Shown here piece after piece: positions 15,315 to 24,041 of a stretch of 64,000 nt of DNA. Origin of the DNA: Parasedimentitalea psychrophila (GTDB taxonomy: Bacteria; Pseudomonadota; Alphaproteobacteria; Rhodobacterales; Rhodobacteraceae); assembly GCF_030285785.1 (NCBI RefSeq), contig NZ_CP127247.1, forward strand, positions 2,007,501 to 2,071,500. Direction: 5' to 3'. Both the position numbers and the translations under genes were made by a program. How positions within the stretch are numbered: position 1 is the stretch's first letter; each line of letters begins with the position of its first letter. The notes under the pieces are model-generated. The model saw nothing but the letters and a program-made list of their open reading frames with translations. It made no database searches and had not been told where the DNA came from.

Positions 15315-17723
15315 ATGAAATTCACTCTTTCCTGGCTGAAAGATCACCTCGACACTGATGCATCAGTGGACGAAATCGCCGAGACTCTGACCGATCTGGG
15401 GCTGGAAGTCGAAGACATCAGCAACCCAGGCGATCGGCTCAAGGATTTTACCCTGGGCTATGTCACATCGGCCGAAAAACACCCGGATGCCGACAAGCTG
15501 CGGATCTGCAAGGTGGATACCGATGACGGCGAGCTGCAGATCATCTGTGGCGCACCAAACGCCCGTGAAGGTATCACCGTGGTGGTGTGCAAGCCGGGCA
15601 TGTATATTCCGGGGCTGGATATCACCATTGGCATCGGCAAGATCCGCGGCGTCGAGAGCTATGGCATGATGGCATCCGAGCGCGAGCTGGAACTGTCGGA
15701 CGAACATGATGGCATCATCGAGCTGCCCTCAGGCGAAGTGGGCAACAGGTTCATCGACTGGCTGGCCGAAAATGACCCCTCCAAGGTGGATACGGTGATC
15801 GAGATCGCCATCACTCCGAACCGCCCGGATGCGCTGGGTATTCACGGTATTGCCCGCGATCTGGCGGCGCGTGGTCTGGGCAAGCTGAAGACACCTGATT
15901 TCACCCCGGTCGAAGGCAGCTTTGCCAGCCCGATCAAGGTCAGCATCGATGAGGATACGCTGGACGGTTGTCCGCATTTCACCGGGCGGCTGATCAAGGG
16001 TGTGCAGAATGGTTCCAGCCCGCAGTGGCTTCAGGATCGTCTGACCGCGATTGGCTTGCGGCCGATCTCTAAACTGGTGGATATCACCAACTTCTTTACC
16101 TATGACCAAAACCGCCCGCTGCATGTGTTTGACGCGGCTAAGGTGCAGGGCGATCTGCGGGTGCATCGCGCTTCGGGCGGCGAAGTGCTGATGGCGCTGG
16201 ACGACAAGGAATACACGCTGGTCGAAGGCCAGATGGTGATTTCCGATGAGGCTGGCGCCGAAAGCATCGCTGGCATCATGGGGGGGCTGGCCACGGGCTG
16301 CACCGAGGACACCGTAGATGTGTTCCTGGAAAGCGCCTTTTGGGATCACATCCAGATTGCTCTGGCCGGGCGGGCGCTGAAGATCAATTCCGATGCGCGC
16401 TATCGCTTTGAGCGCGGCGTCGACCCGGAGTTCACCCTGGAGGGGCTGGAACTGGCGACCCAGATGATCCTGGATCTCTGCGGTGGTGAGGCCTCGGATG
16501 TGGTGAGTGCCGGGCAGGCGCCGAACCATGCGCGTGCCTACAAGCTGAACGCCGCCCGGGTGCGGTCGCTGGTGGGGATGGATATCCCCGAAAGTGAGCA
16601 GCGCCAGACCCTGACCCGTCTTGGTTTCCGTCTGGAAGGCAATCAGGCGCATGTGCCCAGCTGGCGCCCCGACGTTCAGGGCGAGGCGGATCTGGTCGAA
16701 GAAGTCGCCCGTATCGCCTCGCTGACCAAATTGCAGGGCAAGCCGTTGAAGCGGCTGAGTGATGGTATTCCCAAGCCGGTGATGACCGCGCAGCAGCGCC
16801 GCCAGCAGATGGCGCGCCGCACCTGTGCCGCATTGGGCTACAACGAGGTGATCAGCTATACTTTCATCGACCAGCCCTCGGCGGCGCTGTTTGGCGGTGG
16901 CACCGATGCCACCATGCTGGCCAACCCGATCTCGTCTGAGATGTCGCATCTGCGGCCGACGCTGTTGCCCGGTCTGTTGCAGGCGGCGGCGCGCAATCAG
17001 GCGCGCGGCTATATGGATCTGGCCCTGTTTGAGGTTGGTCCCGTCTTTCACGGCGGCGAGCCGGGCGAGCAGCACAATCTGATTACCGGCCTGCTGGTGG
17101 GGCGCAATGGCCCCAAGGATGTGCATGGCGAGTCGCGGCCCGTGAACCTGTTCGACGCCAAATCCGATATCGAGGCGGTTCTGGCCGCAATCGGGGCGCC
17201 TGCCAAGGTGCAGGTGCTGCGCGGCGCGCCGGGCTGGTGGCATCCGGGGCGGCACGGCAAGATCTGTCTGGGTCCGAAGAAAGTCATGGGTGTCTTTGGC
17301 GAGCTGCACCCCAAGGTGCTGGCTGAGATGGGCATCAAGGGGGCTGCGATGGCCTTTACCATCTGGCCTGATGAAATCCCCATGCCGCGCAAATCCGGGG
17401 CCTCCCGCGGGGCGCTGAAGCAGAGTGATCTGCAGGCGGTTGAACGGGATTTTGCCTTTGTGGTGGATGACAGTGTCGAGGCGCTGACCCTGGTCAATGC
17501 GGCCGCCGGTGCCGACAAGGCGCTGATCACAGATGTGCGGGTGTTCGATGAATTCATCGGTGGATCCTTGGGCGAGGGCAAGAAATCTCTGGCCATCACC
17601 GTGCGCCTGCAGCCGACGGATAAGACGCTGAAGGATAAGGACATCGAGGCGGTGAGCGACAAGATCGTGGCCAAGGTGACCAAAGCCACCGGCGGTGTTT
17701 TGCGCTACTCAGTAAGATTTTGA
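15315..17723 (+). CDS. pheT: Phenylalanyl-tRNA synthetase subunit beta
   Basis: An 802-residue beta subunit with the full domain order: N-terminal MKFTLSWLKDHLDTDASVDEI, the tRNA-binding EMAP-like domain (about residues 38-150), B3/B4 editing domain (about 210-385), B5 and the inactive class II core, and the C-terminal anticodon-binding FDX-ACB domain ending VLRYSVRF. It acts with PheS and also edits Tyr-tRNA-Phe. The ATG at 15315 has AGGAG at 15302-15306 and starts one base after the intervening small ORF. A terminator follows immediately. Confidence 0.97.
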   Translation: MKFTLSWLKDHLDTDASVDEIAETLTDLGLEVEDISNPGDRLKDFTLGYVTSAEKHPDADKLRICKVDTDDGELQIICGAPNAREGITVVVCKPGMYIPGLDITIGIGKIRGVESYGMMASERELELSDEHDGIIELPSGEVGNRFIDWLAENDPSKVDTVIEIAITPNRPDALGIHGIARDLAARGLGKLKTPDFTPVEGSFASPIKVSIDEDTLDGCPHFTGRLIKGVQNGSSPQWLQDRLTAIGLRPISKLVDITNFFTYDQNRPLHVFDAAKVQGDLRVHRASGGEVLMALDDKEYTLVEGQMVISDEAGAESIAGIMGGLATGCTEDTVDVFLESAFWDHIQIALAGRALKINSDARYRFERGVDPEFTLEGLELATQMILDLCGGEASDVVSAGQAPNHARAYKLNAARVRSLVGMDIPESEQRQTLTRLGFRLEGNQAHVPSWRPDVQGEADLVEEVARIASLTKLQGKPLKRLSDGIPKPVMTAQQRRQQMARRTCAALGYNEVISYTFIDQPSAALFGGGTDATMLANPISSEMSHLRPTLLPGLLQAAARNQARGYMDLALFEVGPVFHGGEPGEQHNLITGLLVGRNGPKDVHGESRPVNLFDAKSDIEAVLAAIGAPAKVQVLRGAPGWWHPGRHGKICLGPKKVMGVFGELHPKVLAEMGIKGAAMAFTIWPDEIPMPRKSGASRGALKQSDLQAVERDFAFVVDDSVEALTLVNAAAGADKALITDVRVFDEFIGGSLGEGKKSLAITVRLQPTDKTLKDKDIEAVSDKIVAKVTKATGGVLRYSVRF

Positions 17724-17724
17724 A

Positions 17725-17754
17725 AACGCGCTCCGATTTGGGGCGCGTTTTTTT
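17725..17754 (+). terminator. Rho-independent terminator of pheT
   Basis: AACGCGCTCC and GGGGCGCGTT form a 10-bp stem with a short ATTT-containing loop, followed by a run of T residues. Confidence 0.92.
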
Positions 17755-17790
17755 GTGCTTTGATGCAGAGGCTGTCGGAATGTGACACAA

Positions 17791-17853
17791 GGCCCGTGCC
17801 TGACCTTGGGGAGGTGCAAAGCGCCTTCCCGTGGGGAAGGTCAGGCGCGGGCC
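17791..17853. repeat. 63-bp long hairpin downstream of pheT
   Basis: The arms GGCCCGTGCCTGACCTT (17791-17807) and AAGGTCAGGCGCGGGCC (17837-17853) pair over 17 bp with one G-T wobble. The loop itself contains a second inverted repeat, GGGAGGTGC/GCGCCTTCCC. It lies between the converging pheT and LysR genes, after the pheT terminator, and has no T tract. It resembles a dispersed intergenic palindrome. Confidence 0.6.
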
Positions 17854-17896
17854 GTGCTGCTACGCACCACCGCCCAAAAGGTGTAGGTTTGGTTTT

Positions 17897-18787
17897 TCAG
17901 CCCTTTGACAGAAAGTCAGCCAGCGTATCAAACACCAGCCGGATACGACGGCTGGTGTGCAGCTCGCGGTGGGTGGTCAGCCAGAGCGGGAACACGATGG
18001 GTTCCATTTCCGGCAAGACTCGTTCTACCTGAGGATCTTGCGCCGCCACCTGATCTGACATCGGCGCGATGCCAAACCCCTGTTTGACAAATTCCCAGGC
18101 CACCACGCCGCTTTGTGATCCCAGCCGGAAATTGTCGGCGCTCAGGTGAATGCCCATCGGGGTCAGAAATTCTATCATCTGATCCGGTTCGCCAAAGCTG
18201 ACAAAATCATGGGCACTCAGATCGGCAAAGCTTGTGGGACGGCCATGGGCGTCGAGATAACACGGCGCCGCATAGAAATGGGCGCTGTCGTTGCGTATCA
18301 GCCGGGCGATCAGCTCGGGCTGCTCGGGGCGAATATGGCGAATGGCAATGTCGGCCTCGCGGCGTTGCAGATCCCGAATGTCATTGGCGGCGACAATTTC
18401 GACCCGCAGCTTGGGGGCCAGTTGCCGCAAATGGTGCAGCACCGGCGGCAGCAGATAGGCCGAATAGACCTCGCTGGCGGTAATCCTGACCTCGCCCTCG
18501 ATCGACTGTGATTGCCCCGAAGCGGTCAGTGCAATGCCACTGGCGGCGGTGCCCATGCTGCGGCTGTGCTCCAGCAGCTCCAGCCCGGCGGGGGTCAGCT
18601 CCAGTGCCCGGCCGATGCGCTCAAACAACAGCACTTCCAGATCCTGCTCCAGTGCCGCCACCTGACGGCTTAGGGTCGGCTGGGTCAGGCCCAGGTTGCG
18701 GGCCGCTGCCGACAGAGAGCCCTGCTCGGCGGTGGCAAGGAAGGCGCGGACATGGTTCCAGTCAAAGGTCTTTGGCGGGTTGCTCAT
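17897..18787 (-). CDS. LysR family transcriptional regulator
   Basis: A 296-residue LysR regulator: N-terminal winged helix-turn-helix (about residues 6-65, SLSAAARNLGLTQPTLSRQVAALEQ) and a periplasmic-binding-protein-like effector domain (about 90-290). The ATG at 18787 (MSNPPKTFDWNHVRAF) is the normal LysR beginning; upstream in-frame codons extend into the divergent promoter. It is divergent from a SAM-dependent methyltransferase gene 84 bp away, which is its most likely target. The inducer is unknown. Confidence 0.92.
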   Translation of the reverse strand: MSNPPKTFDWNHVRAFLATAEQGSLSAAARNLGLTQPTLSRQVAALEQDLEVLLFERIGRALELTPAGLELLEHSRSMGTAASGIALTASGQSQSIEGEVRITASEVYSAYLLPPVLHHLRQLAPKLRVEIVAANDIRDLQRREADIAIRHIRPEQPELIARLIRNDSAHFYAAPCYLDAHGRPTSFADLSAHDFVSFGEPDQMIEFLTPMGIHLSADNFRLGSQSGVVAWEFVKQGFGIAPMSDQVAAQDPQVERVLPEMEPIVFPLWLTTHRELHTSRRIRLVFDTLADFLSKG

Positions 18788-18871
18788 GCGTATATGTATA
18801 AGCGTATTGCGAATTTCGGCAATTCCTATCGCATTGTCGTATGGATAGGTTGGCTGCAAAGGAGACATACC

Positions 18872-19504
18872 ATGCAACAAACGACCAAGTTCTGGGATGG
18901 CATTGCCGAGAAATACGCCAAGCGGCCGATTTCTGACATGGCGGCCTATGAATATACCCTGGGGCGCACGCGGTCCTATTTAGGCCCCGAGGATCAGGTG
19001 CTGGAGCTGGGCTGTGGCACGGGCTCGACCGCGCTGTCGCTGGCCGACGCGGTGGCGCAGTACACCGCCAGTGATATTTCAGGCAGCATGATCGCAGTGG
19101 GCCGGGGCAAGGCCGAAGCGCAAAATGCGGATACCCTGAATTTTGTGCAGGCCGGTGTGAGCGAGGTTCCAACCGGTCGCTATGATGCGGTACTGGCTTT
19201 TAACCTGCTGCATCTGATCGAAGATCTGGACGGTGCGCTGAGCCATATTCACACTCTGCTGAAGCCCGGCGGGCTGTTGATCTCCAAAAGCTTTTGTCGC
19301 CCGCAGGGCGGGGCTTCGTGGAGCTATCGGTTGATGCGGCTGATCTTGCCGCTGGCGCAGATGCTGGGCAAGGCGCCCTATGTCGCTTTTATGTCGATTG
19401 CAGAGCTGGAGGCCGCGATGACCCGGGCCGGCTTTGACATCATCGAGACCGGCAATTACCCGGCCAACCCGCCCAATCGTTATCTGGTTGCTCGGCGGCG
19501 CTGA
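18872..19504 (+). CDS. Class I SAM-dependent methyltransferase
   Basis: A 210-residue methyltransferase of the UbiE/SmtA-like type. Motif I is VLELGCGTGSTALSLA (residues about 47-62), motif II lies around RYDAVLAFNLLHLI and motif III around LLKPGGLLISKS. The start at 18872 has AAAGGAG eleven bases upstream. The substrate is not predictable; a small molecule or quinone-like compound is possible. It is probably controlled by the divergent LysR gene. Confidence 0.87.
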   Translation: MQQTTKFWDGIAEKYAKRPISDMAAYEYTLGRTRSYLGPEDQVLELGCGTGSTALSLADAVAQYTASDISGSMIAVGRGKAEAQNADTLNFVQAGVSEVPTGRYDAVLAFNLLHLIEDLDGALSHIHTLLKPGGLLISKSFCRPQGGASWSYRLMRLILPLAQMLGKAPYVAFMSIAELEAAMTRAGFDIIETGNYPANPPNRYLVARRR

Positions 19505-19604
19505 TGTGGTGGACGAATGCCCCGGGCTGGTGGATACTGTGATCTGTCCGCCAAGCCCGGAACCGCTTTGGTCGGGTGGATGGATAGAATAAGGGGCTAA
19601 ACAT

Positions 19605-20054
19605 ATGACTTTGAAAGTTTATCTTTCGGGAGAGATCCACTCGGATTGGCGCGAGCAGATTCTTGAGGGGGCTGCGTCTTTGGATGTGACGTTCAACAGC
19701 CCGATTACCCATCACCAGTCCAGTGATGATTGTGGTGTGCGTATCTTGGGCGCTGAAAGCGACAAATACTGGCATGACCACAAGGGCGCGATGGTCAATG
19801 CGATCCGCACCCGCAAGGGCATTAGTGATGCCGATGTGGTGGTGGTGCGCTTTGGCGACAAGTATAAACAGTGGAATGCGGCCTTTGATGCCGGTTTTGC
19901 TGCGGCGCTGGGAAAATCGTTGATCGTGTTGCACGGTCCAGACCATCAGCACGCCTTGAAAGAGGTGGATGCGGCGGCGCTGGCGGTGGCCGAAGAGCCG
20001 GCACAGGTGGTGGAAATCCTGCGCTATGTGCTGAGCGGTGAGCTGCCGGGATGA
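19605..20054 (+). CDS. YtoQ family protein
   Basis: A 149-residue protein matching the YtoQ family, with the opening VYLSGEIHSDWREQI and the central ITHHQSSDDCGVRILG stretch. The fold resembles nucleoside 2-deoxyribosyltransferase-like proteins, but the biochemical role is unknown. The stop overlaps the start of the next gene by four bases (ATGA), indicating translational coupling. Confidence 0.85.
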   Translation: MTLKVYLSGEIHSDWREQILEGAASLDVTFNSPITHHQSSDDCGVRILGAESDKYWHDHKGAMVNAIRTRKGISDADVVVVRFGDKYKQWNAAFDAGFAAALGKSLIVLHGPDHQHALKEVDAAALAVAEEPAQVVEILRYVLSGELPG

Positions 20055-20581
20055 TGCCACCGGTGTTGAAAACCGATCGTCTGATCCTGCGCCCGCACCG
20101 GGTGGAGGATTGGGACGATGTGGCGGCAATGTGGGCGGACCCCGAGGTGGTGCGCCATGTCACCGGAGTGCCCTCGTCCCGGCCGGAATCCTGGGGGCGG
20201 TTGCTGCGCTATATTGGCCATTGGCAGGCCCTTGGCTTTGGCTATTGGGTGGTCGAGGCCCGCGATGATGGTCGCTTTCTGGGCGAGGTCGGATTTGCCG
20301 ATTACCGGCGCGACATTACGCCGAGCCTGGGCGGAGTGCCCGAGACAGGCTGGGTGTTCACCCTGGCAGCACATGGGCAGGGATATGCCAGTGAGGCGGT
20401 GCAGCGGATGCATCAATGGGCGGATCAGGTGAAAGGCTGGCGCGAGACAGTTTGCATCTTTGACCCTGAGCATATCGTGTCGCAGCATGTTGCCCGAAAG
20501 ACGGGGTACCAGATCAGCGGAGAGGCGTTGTGCATGGGGCAGCCGACTTTGGTGATGCGGCGCGTTTCAAGTGTTGATTGA
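20051..20581 (+). CDS. GNAT family N-acetyltransferase (RimJ/RimL type)
   Basis: A 176-residue acetyltransferase beginning with the typical TDRLILRPHRVEDWDD of the RimJ/RimL-like GNAT group. The acetyl-CoA-binding region is TLAAHGQGYASEAVQRM (about residues 107-123). It is translationally coupled to ytoQ. The acceptor may be a small molecule or a protein N terminus; the sequence does not decide. Confidence 0.87.
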   Translation: MMPPVLKTDRLILRPHRVEDWDDVAAMWADPEVVRHVTGVPSSRPESWGRLLRYIGHWQALGFGYWVVEARDDGRFLGEVGFADYRRDITPSLGGVPETGWVFTLAAHGQGYASEAVQRMHQWADQVKGWRETVCIFDPEHIVSQHVARKTGYQISGEALCMGQPTLVMRRVSSVD

Positions 20582-20715
20582 TTCTGGCTTTGGATATGTA
20601 GCTTATGCGGGAGTTCAATTGTCCGTTAACCGGATTGGGTGTATTGTGTAGACCATAGGCCCGATGTGCCACTTTATGTGATGCGGATTTACCTTGATAC
20701 AGAGCTGAATTTATT

Positions 20716-21168
20716 ATGCAAAACCGCCGTGCCCCAGCTGTTGCGATTACCCCGGCCAGAGAAGATACCGGTCTGTTCAAAAAGGGTATTGTGCGGCTTC
20801 AGGTGGATTTGGTGCCACATAAGGCGCGCTCTAGCCGTGGCGATCTGGTTGTTAAAGGGTTCTTTCAGCAGAATACCCAGCTTGATGTCATCTTTGCCGG
20901 CCGACGGGCGATGGAAACTGCGCCGCTTGAGTTTTGCCTGGAGCGCATCTTCTCGAACGCTATTCGTGTAGCGACCAGAAATCAGGTTCAGACAAATATC
21001 GACAATATCCGTTTTCCGGTACAGGTTGACGGAACTTGGCGGCCGCATTTCCTGCGCGATATGTCCGGCTGGGAAACCCGCAGCTATCAGTTTCTGGTGG
21101 CGCAGTGGTCGTTTACGGACGAGACGGGAAAAGAGGTCGCGTTCGGCGAACTGCCTGTCGATCGGTAA
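20716..21168 (+). CDS. Hypothetical protein
   Basis: A 150-residue soluble protein without signal peptide or membrane helices. No family is recognised. It contains a region rich in charged residues (KARSSRGDLVVKG) and a C-terminal part rich in aromatic residues (WRPHFLRDMSGWETRSYQF). Coding potential is supported by its isolated position, by the lack of a competing ORF and by a terminator directly after the stop. GC content appears lower than in the neighbours. The ATG at 20716 lacks an obvious strong ribosome binding site. Confidence 0.6.
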   Translation: MQNRRAPAVAITPAREDTGLFKKGIVRLQVDLVPHKARSSRGDLVVKGFFQQNTQLDVIFAGRRAMETAPLEFCLERIFSNAIRVATRNQVQTNIDNIRFPVQVDGTWRPHFLRDMSGWETRSYQFLVAQWSFTDETGKEVAFGELPVDR

Positions 21169-21177
21169 AACGGGCGG

Positions 21178-21215
21178 TAGTGCGCCCCTACGTTGCGGCA
21201 GGGGCGCGCTATTTT
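21178..21215. terminator. Bidirectional terminator between hypothetical gene and mscS
   Basis: TAGTGCGCCCCT and AGGGGCGCGCTA form a 12-bp stem (one G-T pair) with a 10-base loop; TTTT follows on the plus strand and a T-rich stretch on the minus strand. The flanking genes converge on it. Confidence 0.75.
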
Positions 21216-22020
21216 AGGCTTGTTTGTGGATTTCCACAGTATGCGGGTAGGGGATCGAGATGCCGTTGCTGTCAAACGCTTCTTTGACCGCTTGGATCAT
21301 GGCGAATTTCAACTCCCAGTAATCATCGGCGTTGCACCAGATCTTTGCTGTCAGATCGACCGAACTGTCGCCCAGATTGGTGACCCGGACCCAGGGCTCT
21401 GGATCCTTCAGCACGCGGCTGTCGGCATTGGCCAGTTGCAGAATGATGTCCTTGGCTTTGTTGGCATCGTCGCCATAATCAATGCCAAATACCATATCAA
21501 CGCGGCGGGTGTCATGGTGTGAGTAGTTGGTGATCACCGAGCCCCAGGCCTGACCGTTGGGGATGATGATCTGCACGTTATCGGGGGTGGCCAGTTCGGT
21601 GATGAACAGGTTCAGATCCTGGACCGTGCCAGCCGCACCGCCGATGTCAACGTATTGGCCCAGCTTGTAGGGGCGGAACAGCACCAGCATAAAGCCGGCA
21701 GCCAGATTGCCGAGAGTGCCCTGCAGCGCCAGTCCGATGGCCAGCGTCGCGGCGCCCATCATCGCCACCAGGCTGGTGGCCTGGATGCCAAAGATGCCCA
21801 GAACCGCGATCAGAACAACAGCTTTTAGTGTCCAGCGGATGATGCTGGCGATAAAGTTTCCCAGGGTGGGGTCAATTTCAGGGGTGGCGTTGATGCGCTT
21901 GCGGATGGCCCGGCTGATCATGCCTGTAGCCATCCAGCCTAGGATCAGCACCGCCAGGGCCTTGAGGCCGTTCAGGGCCACCGGCCAATAGGCAAAACCC
22001 TGCTCTACAATCTGTTCCAT
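21214..22020 (-). CDS. Small-conductance mechanosensitive channel (MscS family)
   Basis: A 268-residue inner-membrane channel of MscS type. Three N-terminal transmembrane helices are visible (about residues 15-35, 55-75, 80-108); the third is Gly/Ala-rich with the conserved ALQGTLGNLAAGFMLVLFRPY pore-to-beta-domain transition. The C-terminal cytoplasmic domain ends HTVEIHKQA. These channels open under membrane tension to release solutes in hypo-osmotic shock. The ATG at 22020 has GGAGAG close upstream. Length is close to E. coli MscS. Confidence 0.92.
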   Translation of the reverse strand: MEQIVEQGFAYWPVALNGLKALAVLILGWMATGMISRAIRKRINATPEIDPTLGNFIASIIRWTLKAVVLIAVLGIFGIQATSLVAMMGAATLAIGLALQGTLGNLAAGFMLVLFRPYKLGQYVDIGGAAGTVQDLNLFITELATPDNVQIIIPNGQAWGSVITNYSHHDTRRVDMVFGIDYGDDANKAKDIILQLANADSRVLKDPEPWVRVTNLGDSSVDLTAKIWCNADDYWELKFAMIQAVKEAFDSNGISIPYPHTVEIHKQA

Positions 22021-22160
22021 CAAAAACTCTCCGTTTGTCAATTTGAAACGTCTTAACGCCCAAATGCCCACAGTGTGCAGGCATTCCCCAACGGAAAGTC
22101 AATTTTGAGGGAATGCTTTGTGGGTGATGCGCATTTCGGCAACAGGGCGGGCCTGGAATG

Positions 22161-22214
22161 CCGGTCCGAGCGGCTGGAAGGACCGGCCCTGCCAGCTGAA
22201 AAGGCAGGGCCGGT
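22161..22214 (-). terminator. Mutually exclusive hairpins after ald
   Basis: ACCGGCCCTGCC (22182-22193) pairs perfectly with GGCAGGGCCGGT (22203-22214) over 12 bp with loop AGCTGAAAA. The same 5' arm can instead pair through GGACCGG (22180-22186) with CCGGTCC (22161-22167). It lies 3' of ald in the minus direction and 5' of mscS. There is no clear T tract, so termination efficiency is uncertain. Confidence 0.5.
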
Positions 22215-22224
22215 GATGTTGGAT

Positions 22225-23343
22225 TTAGTGTTTGACGGCTACGCTGGGTGACACGACGTCGATGCCCAGTGCCTTGCCCACTGCGTAATAGGTCAACTGG
22301 CCAGCGTGGACATTCAAACCGTTCAGCAAATGCGCATCGTCGATGCAAGCCTGACGCCAGCCTTTGCCGGCCAGGGCCAGCATGAAGGGCATGGTGGCAT
22401 TGCCCAATGCGATGGTCGAGGTGCGGGCAACCGCGCCGGGCATATTGGCGACGCAATAGTGCATGATGCCATCCACGTCATAGATCGGATCGCCATGGGT
22501 GGTGGCCTTTGAGGTCTCAAAACAGCCGCCCTGATCAATGGCAACGTCAACGATGGCGGCGCCGGGCTTCATTTCGCTGAGCTGCGCGCGGCTGATCAGT
22601 TTTGGCGCCGCAGCCCCAGGGATCAGCACCGCGCCGATGACCATATCGGCCTGACGCACCAGATCAAGGGTGGCTCCGGCAGTGGAATACTGATTTTTGA
22701 AGTCGCGGCCAAACACATCGTCAAGATACTTCAACCGGGCCAGCGAGCGGTCAAGAACCGTCACATCAGCGCCCATGCCAGCGGCAATTTTGGCGGCATG
22801 GGTGCCGACGACACCGCCGCCGATCACCACAACACGGGCCGGAGCCACGCCGGGCACCCCGCCCATCAATACGCCACGGCCACCATTGGCCTTTTGCAGG
22901 GTCCAGGCACCGACCTGCGGCGCCAGCCGACCCGCAACTTCGGACATCGGCGACAGCAGTGGCAAGCCGCCGCGATCATCGGTAACGGTTTCATAGGCAA
23001 TGGCGGTGCAGCCCGATTCCAGCAGATCGTGGGTTTGCTCGGGGTCCGGTGCCAGGTGCAGATAGGTGAACAGCAACTGGCCCTCGCGCAGCATCTTGCG
23101 CTCACCGGGCTGGGGCTCTTTGACCTTGACGATCATGTCCGCAGTGGCAAAGATTTCCTCGGCGGTGGCGATGATGTTTGCGCCTGCGGTGGCATAGTCA
23201 GCGTCGGAAAAGCCAGATCCCATGCCGGCCCCTTGCTGGATCAGCACCTGATGGCCTTGAATGACCGCTTCGCGGGCGGCGTCGGGCGTCATGCCAACGC
23301 GGAATTCCTGTGGTTTGATCTCTGTGGGGCAGCCGATTTTCAT
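22225..23343 (-). CDS. ald: Alanine dehydrogenase
   Basis: A 372-residue NAD-dependent L-alanine dehydrogenase, converting L-alanine to pyruvate, ammonia and NADH. The start [20 protein letters not shown], the catalytic pair K75 (VKVKEPQ) and H96 (TYLHLAPD), the nucleotide-binding [10 protein letters not shown] (171-180) and VDVAIDQGG near residue 270 are all present; length is standard. It is divergent from an Lrp/AsnC regulator, the usual arrangement for ald. The ribosome binding site GGAGG lies seven bases before the ATG but inside a perfect 10-bp hairpin (see 23346-23377), so translation is probably conditional. Confidence 0.97.
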   Translation of the reverse strand: MKIGCPTEIKPQEFRVGMTPDAAREAVIQGHQVLIQQGAGMGSGFSDADYATAGANIIATAEEIFATADMIVKVKEPQPGERKMLREGQLLFTYLHLAPDPEQTHDLLESGCTAIAYETVTDDRGGLPLLSPMSEVAGRLAPQVGAWTLQKANGGRGVLMGGVPGVAPARVVVIGGGVVGTHAAKIAAGMGADVTVLDRSLARLKYLDDVFGRDFKNQYSTAGATLDLVRQADMVIGAVLIPGAAAPKLISRAQLSEMKPGAAIVDVAIDQGGCFETSKATTHGDPIYDVDGIMHYCVANMPGAVARTSTIALGNATMPFMLALAGKGWRQACIDDAHLLNGLNVHAGQLTYYAVGKALGIDVVSPSVAVKH

Positions 23344-23345
23344 TG

Positions 23346-23377
23346 TGTATCCTCCAAAAACTTATGTGGAGGATACA
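23346..23377 (-). promoter_or_regulatory. Hairpin sequestering the ald ribosome binding site
   Basis: In the ald mRNA sense the sequence reads TGTATCCTCC, a 12-base loop (ACATAAGTTTTT), then GGAGGATACA, then CA and the ATG. The stem is 10 bp without mismatch, and it includes the complete Shine-Dalgarno GGAGG paired to an anti-Shine-Dalgarno CCTCC. The structure would block ribosome entry unless melted, bound or remodelled. It could equally be read as a DNA operator palindrome for the divergent Lrp-type regulator. Confidence 0.7.
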
Positions 23378-23479
23378 GGCGCATCATTGGTGTTTGCTGC
23401 TTTATTGAGCGAAATAAAAACCTATGATTCGAAGAATCTGCGCCTATAAGGCATAAACCAAGCAAGGATCTTCGCCAAA

Positions 23480-23938
23480 ATGTCACTAGATCAAACGGAT
23501 CGTCGCATCCTTACGGTGTTGCAAAAACAGGGGCGGATTTCCAATGCGGACCTGAGCGAGCTGGTGAACCTGTCGGCCTCGGCCTGTCACCGCAGGGTGC
23601 AACGTCTAGAGAGCGACGGCTATATCCGCAACTACGTGGCGCTGCTGGATGCCCGCAAGATGCAGGTGCCCAGCACGGTTTTTGTCGAGATCACCCTGTC
23701 TGGGCAGGCGGATGAGGTGCTGGATGCCTTTGAGCGGGCGGTGGCGCGGATCCCGGATGTGCTGGAGTGCCATCTGATGGCTGGATCGGCGGATTACCTG
23801 CTTAAGGTGGTGTCTGAAAACACCGATGACTTTGCCCGTATTCACCGGCAACATCTGGCCCGGCTGCCGGGGGTGGCGCAGATGCAAAGCTCGTTTGCGC
23901 TGCGGACCGTTTTCAAAACCACAGCCTTGCCGGTTTAG
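23480..23938 (+). CDS. Lrp/AsnC family regulator, probable ald activator (AldR-like)
   Basis: A 152-residue Lrp/AsnC regulator with helix-turn-helix at residues 5-55 (ISNADLSELVNLSASACHRRVQRLE) and a C-terminal AsnC effector domain. Divergent orientation to ald with a 136-bp gap that contains AT-rich DNA and the palindrome GATTCGAAGAATC (23426-23438) makes alanine-responsive control of ald its most likely job, as for AldR/AlaR in other Proteobacteria. Confidence 0.92.
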   Translation: MSLDQTDRRILTVLQKQGRISNADLSELVNLSASACHRRVQRLESDGYIRNYVALLDARKMQVPSTVFVEITLSGQADEVLDAFERAVARIPDVLECHLMAGSADYLLKVVSENTDDFARIHRQHLARLPGVAQMQSSFALRTVFKTTALPV

Positions 23939-23943
23939 ACGAT

Positions 23944-23960
23944 GCCCGGCTTTGCCGGGC
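23944..23960. terminator. Short GC hairpin after the Lrp gene
   Basis: GCCCGGC and GCCGGGC form a 7-bp stem around TTT, six bases after the stop codon. No T tract follows, so it is only a possible terminator. Confidence 0.4.
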
Positions 23961-24041
23961 TGCGCCATTGTCACCGCATCATATCAGGCTGTTACCCTGC
24001 GAGAAGATATGTTTTGATGGCGCAAACAAGCGGGGACAGGC

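Noticed and set aside
15729-17309. A 526-codon open frame antisense to pheT
   Set aside because: It lies wholly within pheT, reflects GC-rich codon bias, is full of His/Gln/Arg and matches no family. Similar long antisense frames over ccoG (60567-62078), yejB/yejE (48241-49641) and yejF (50115-51458) were rejected for the same reason.
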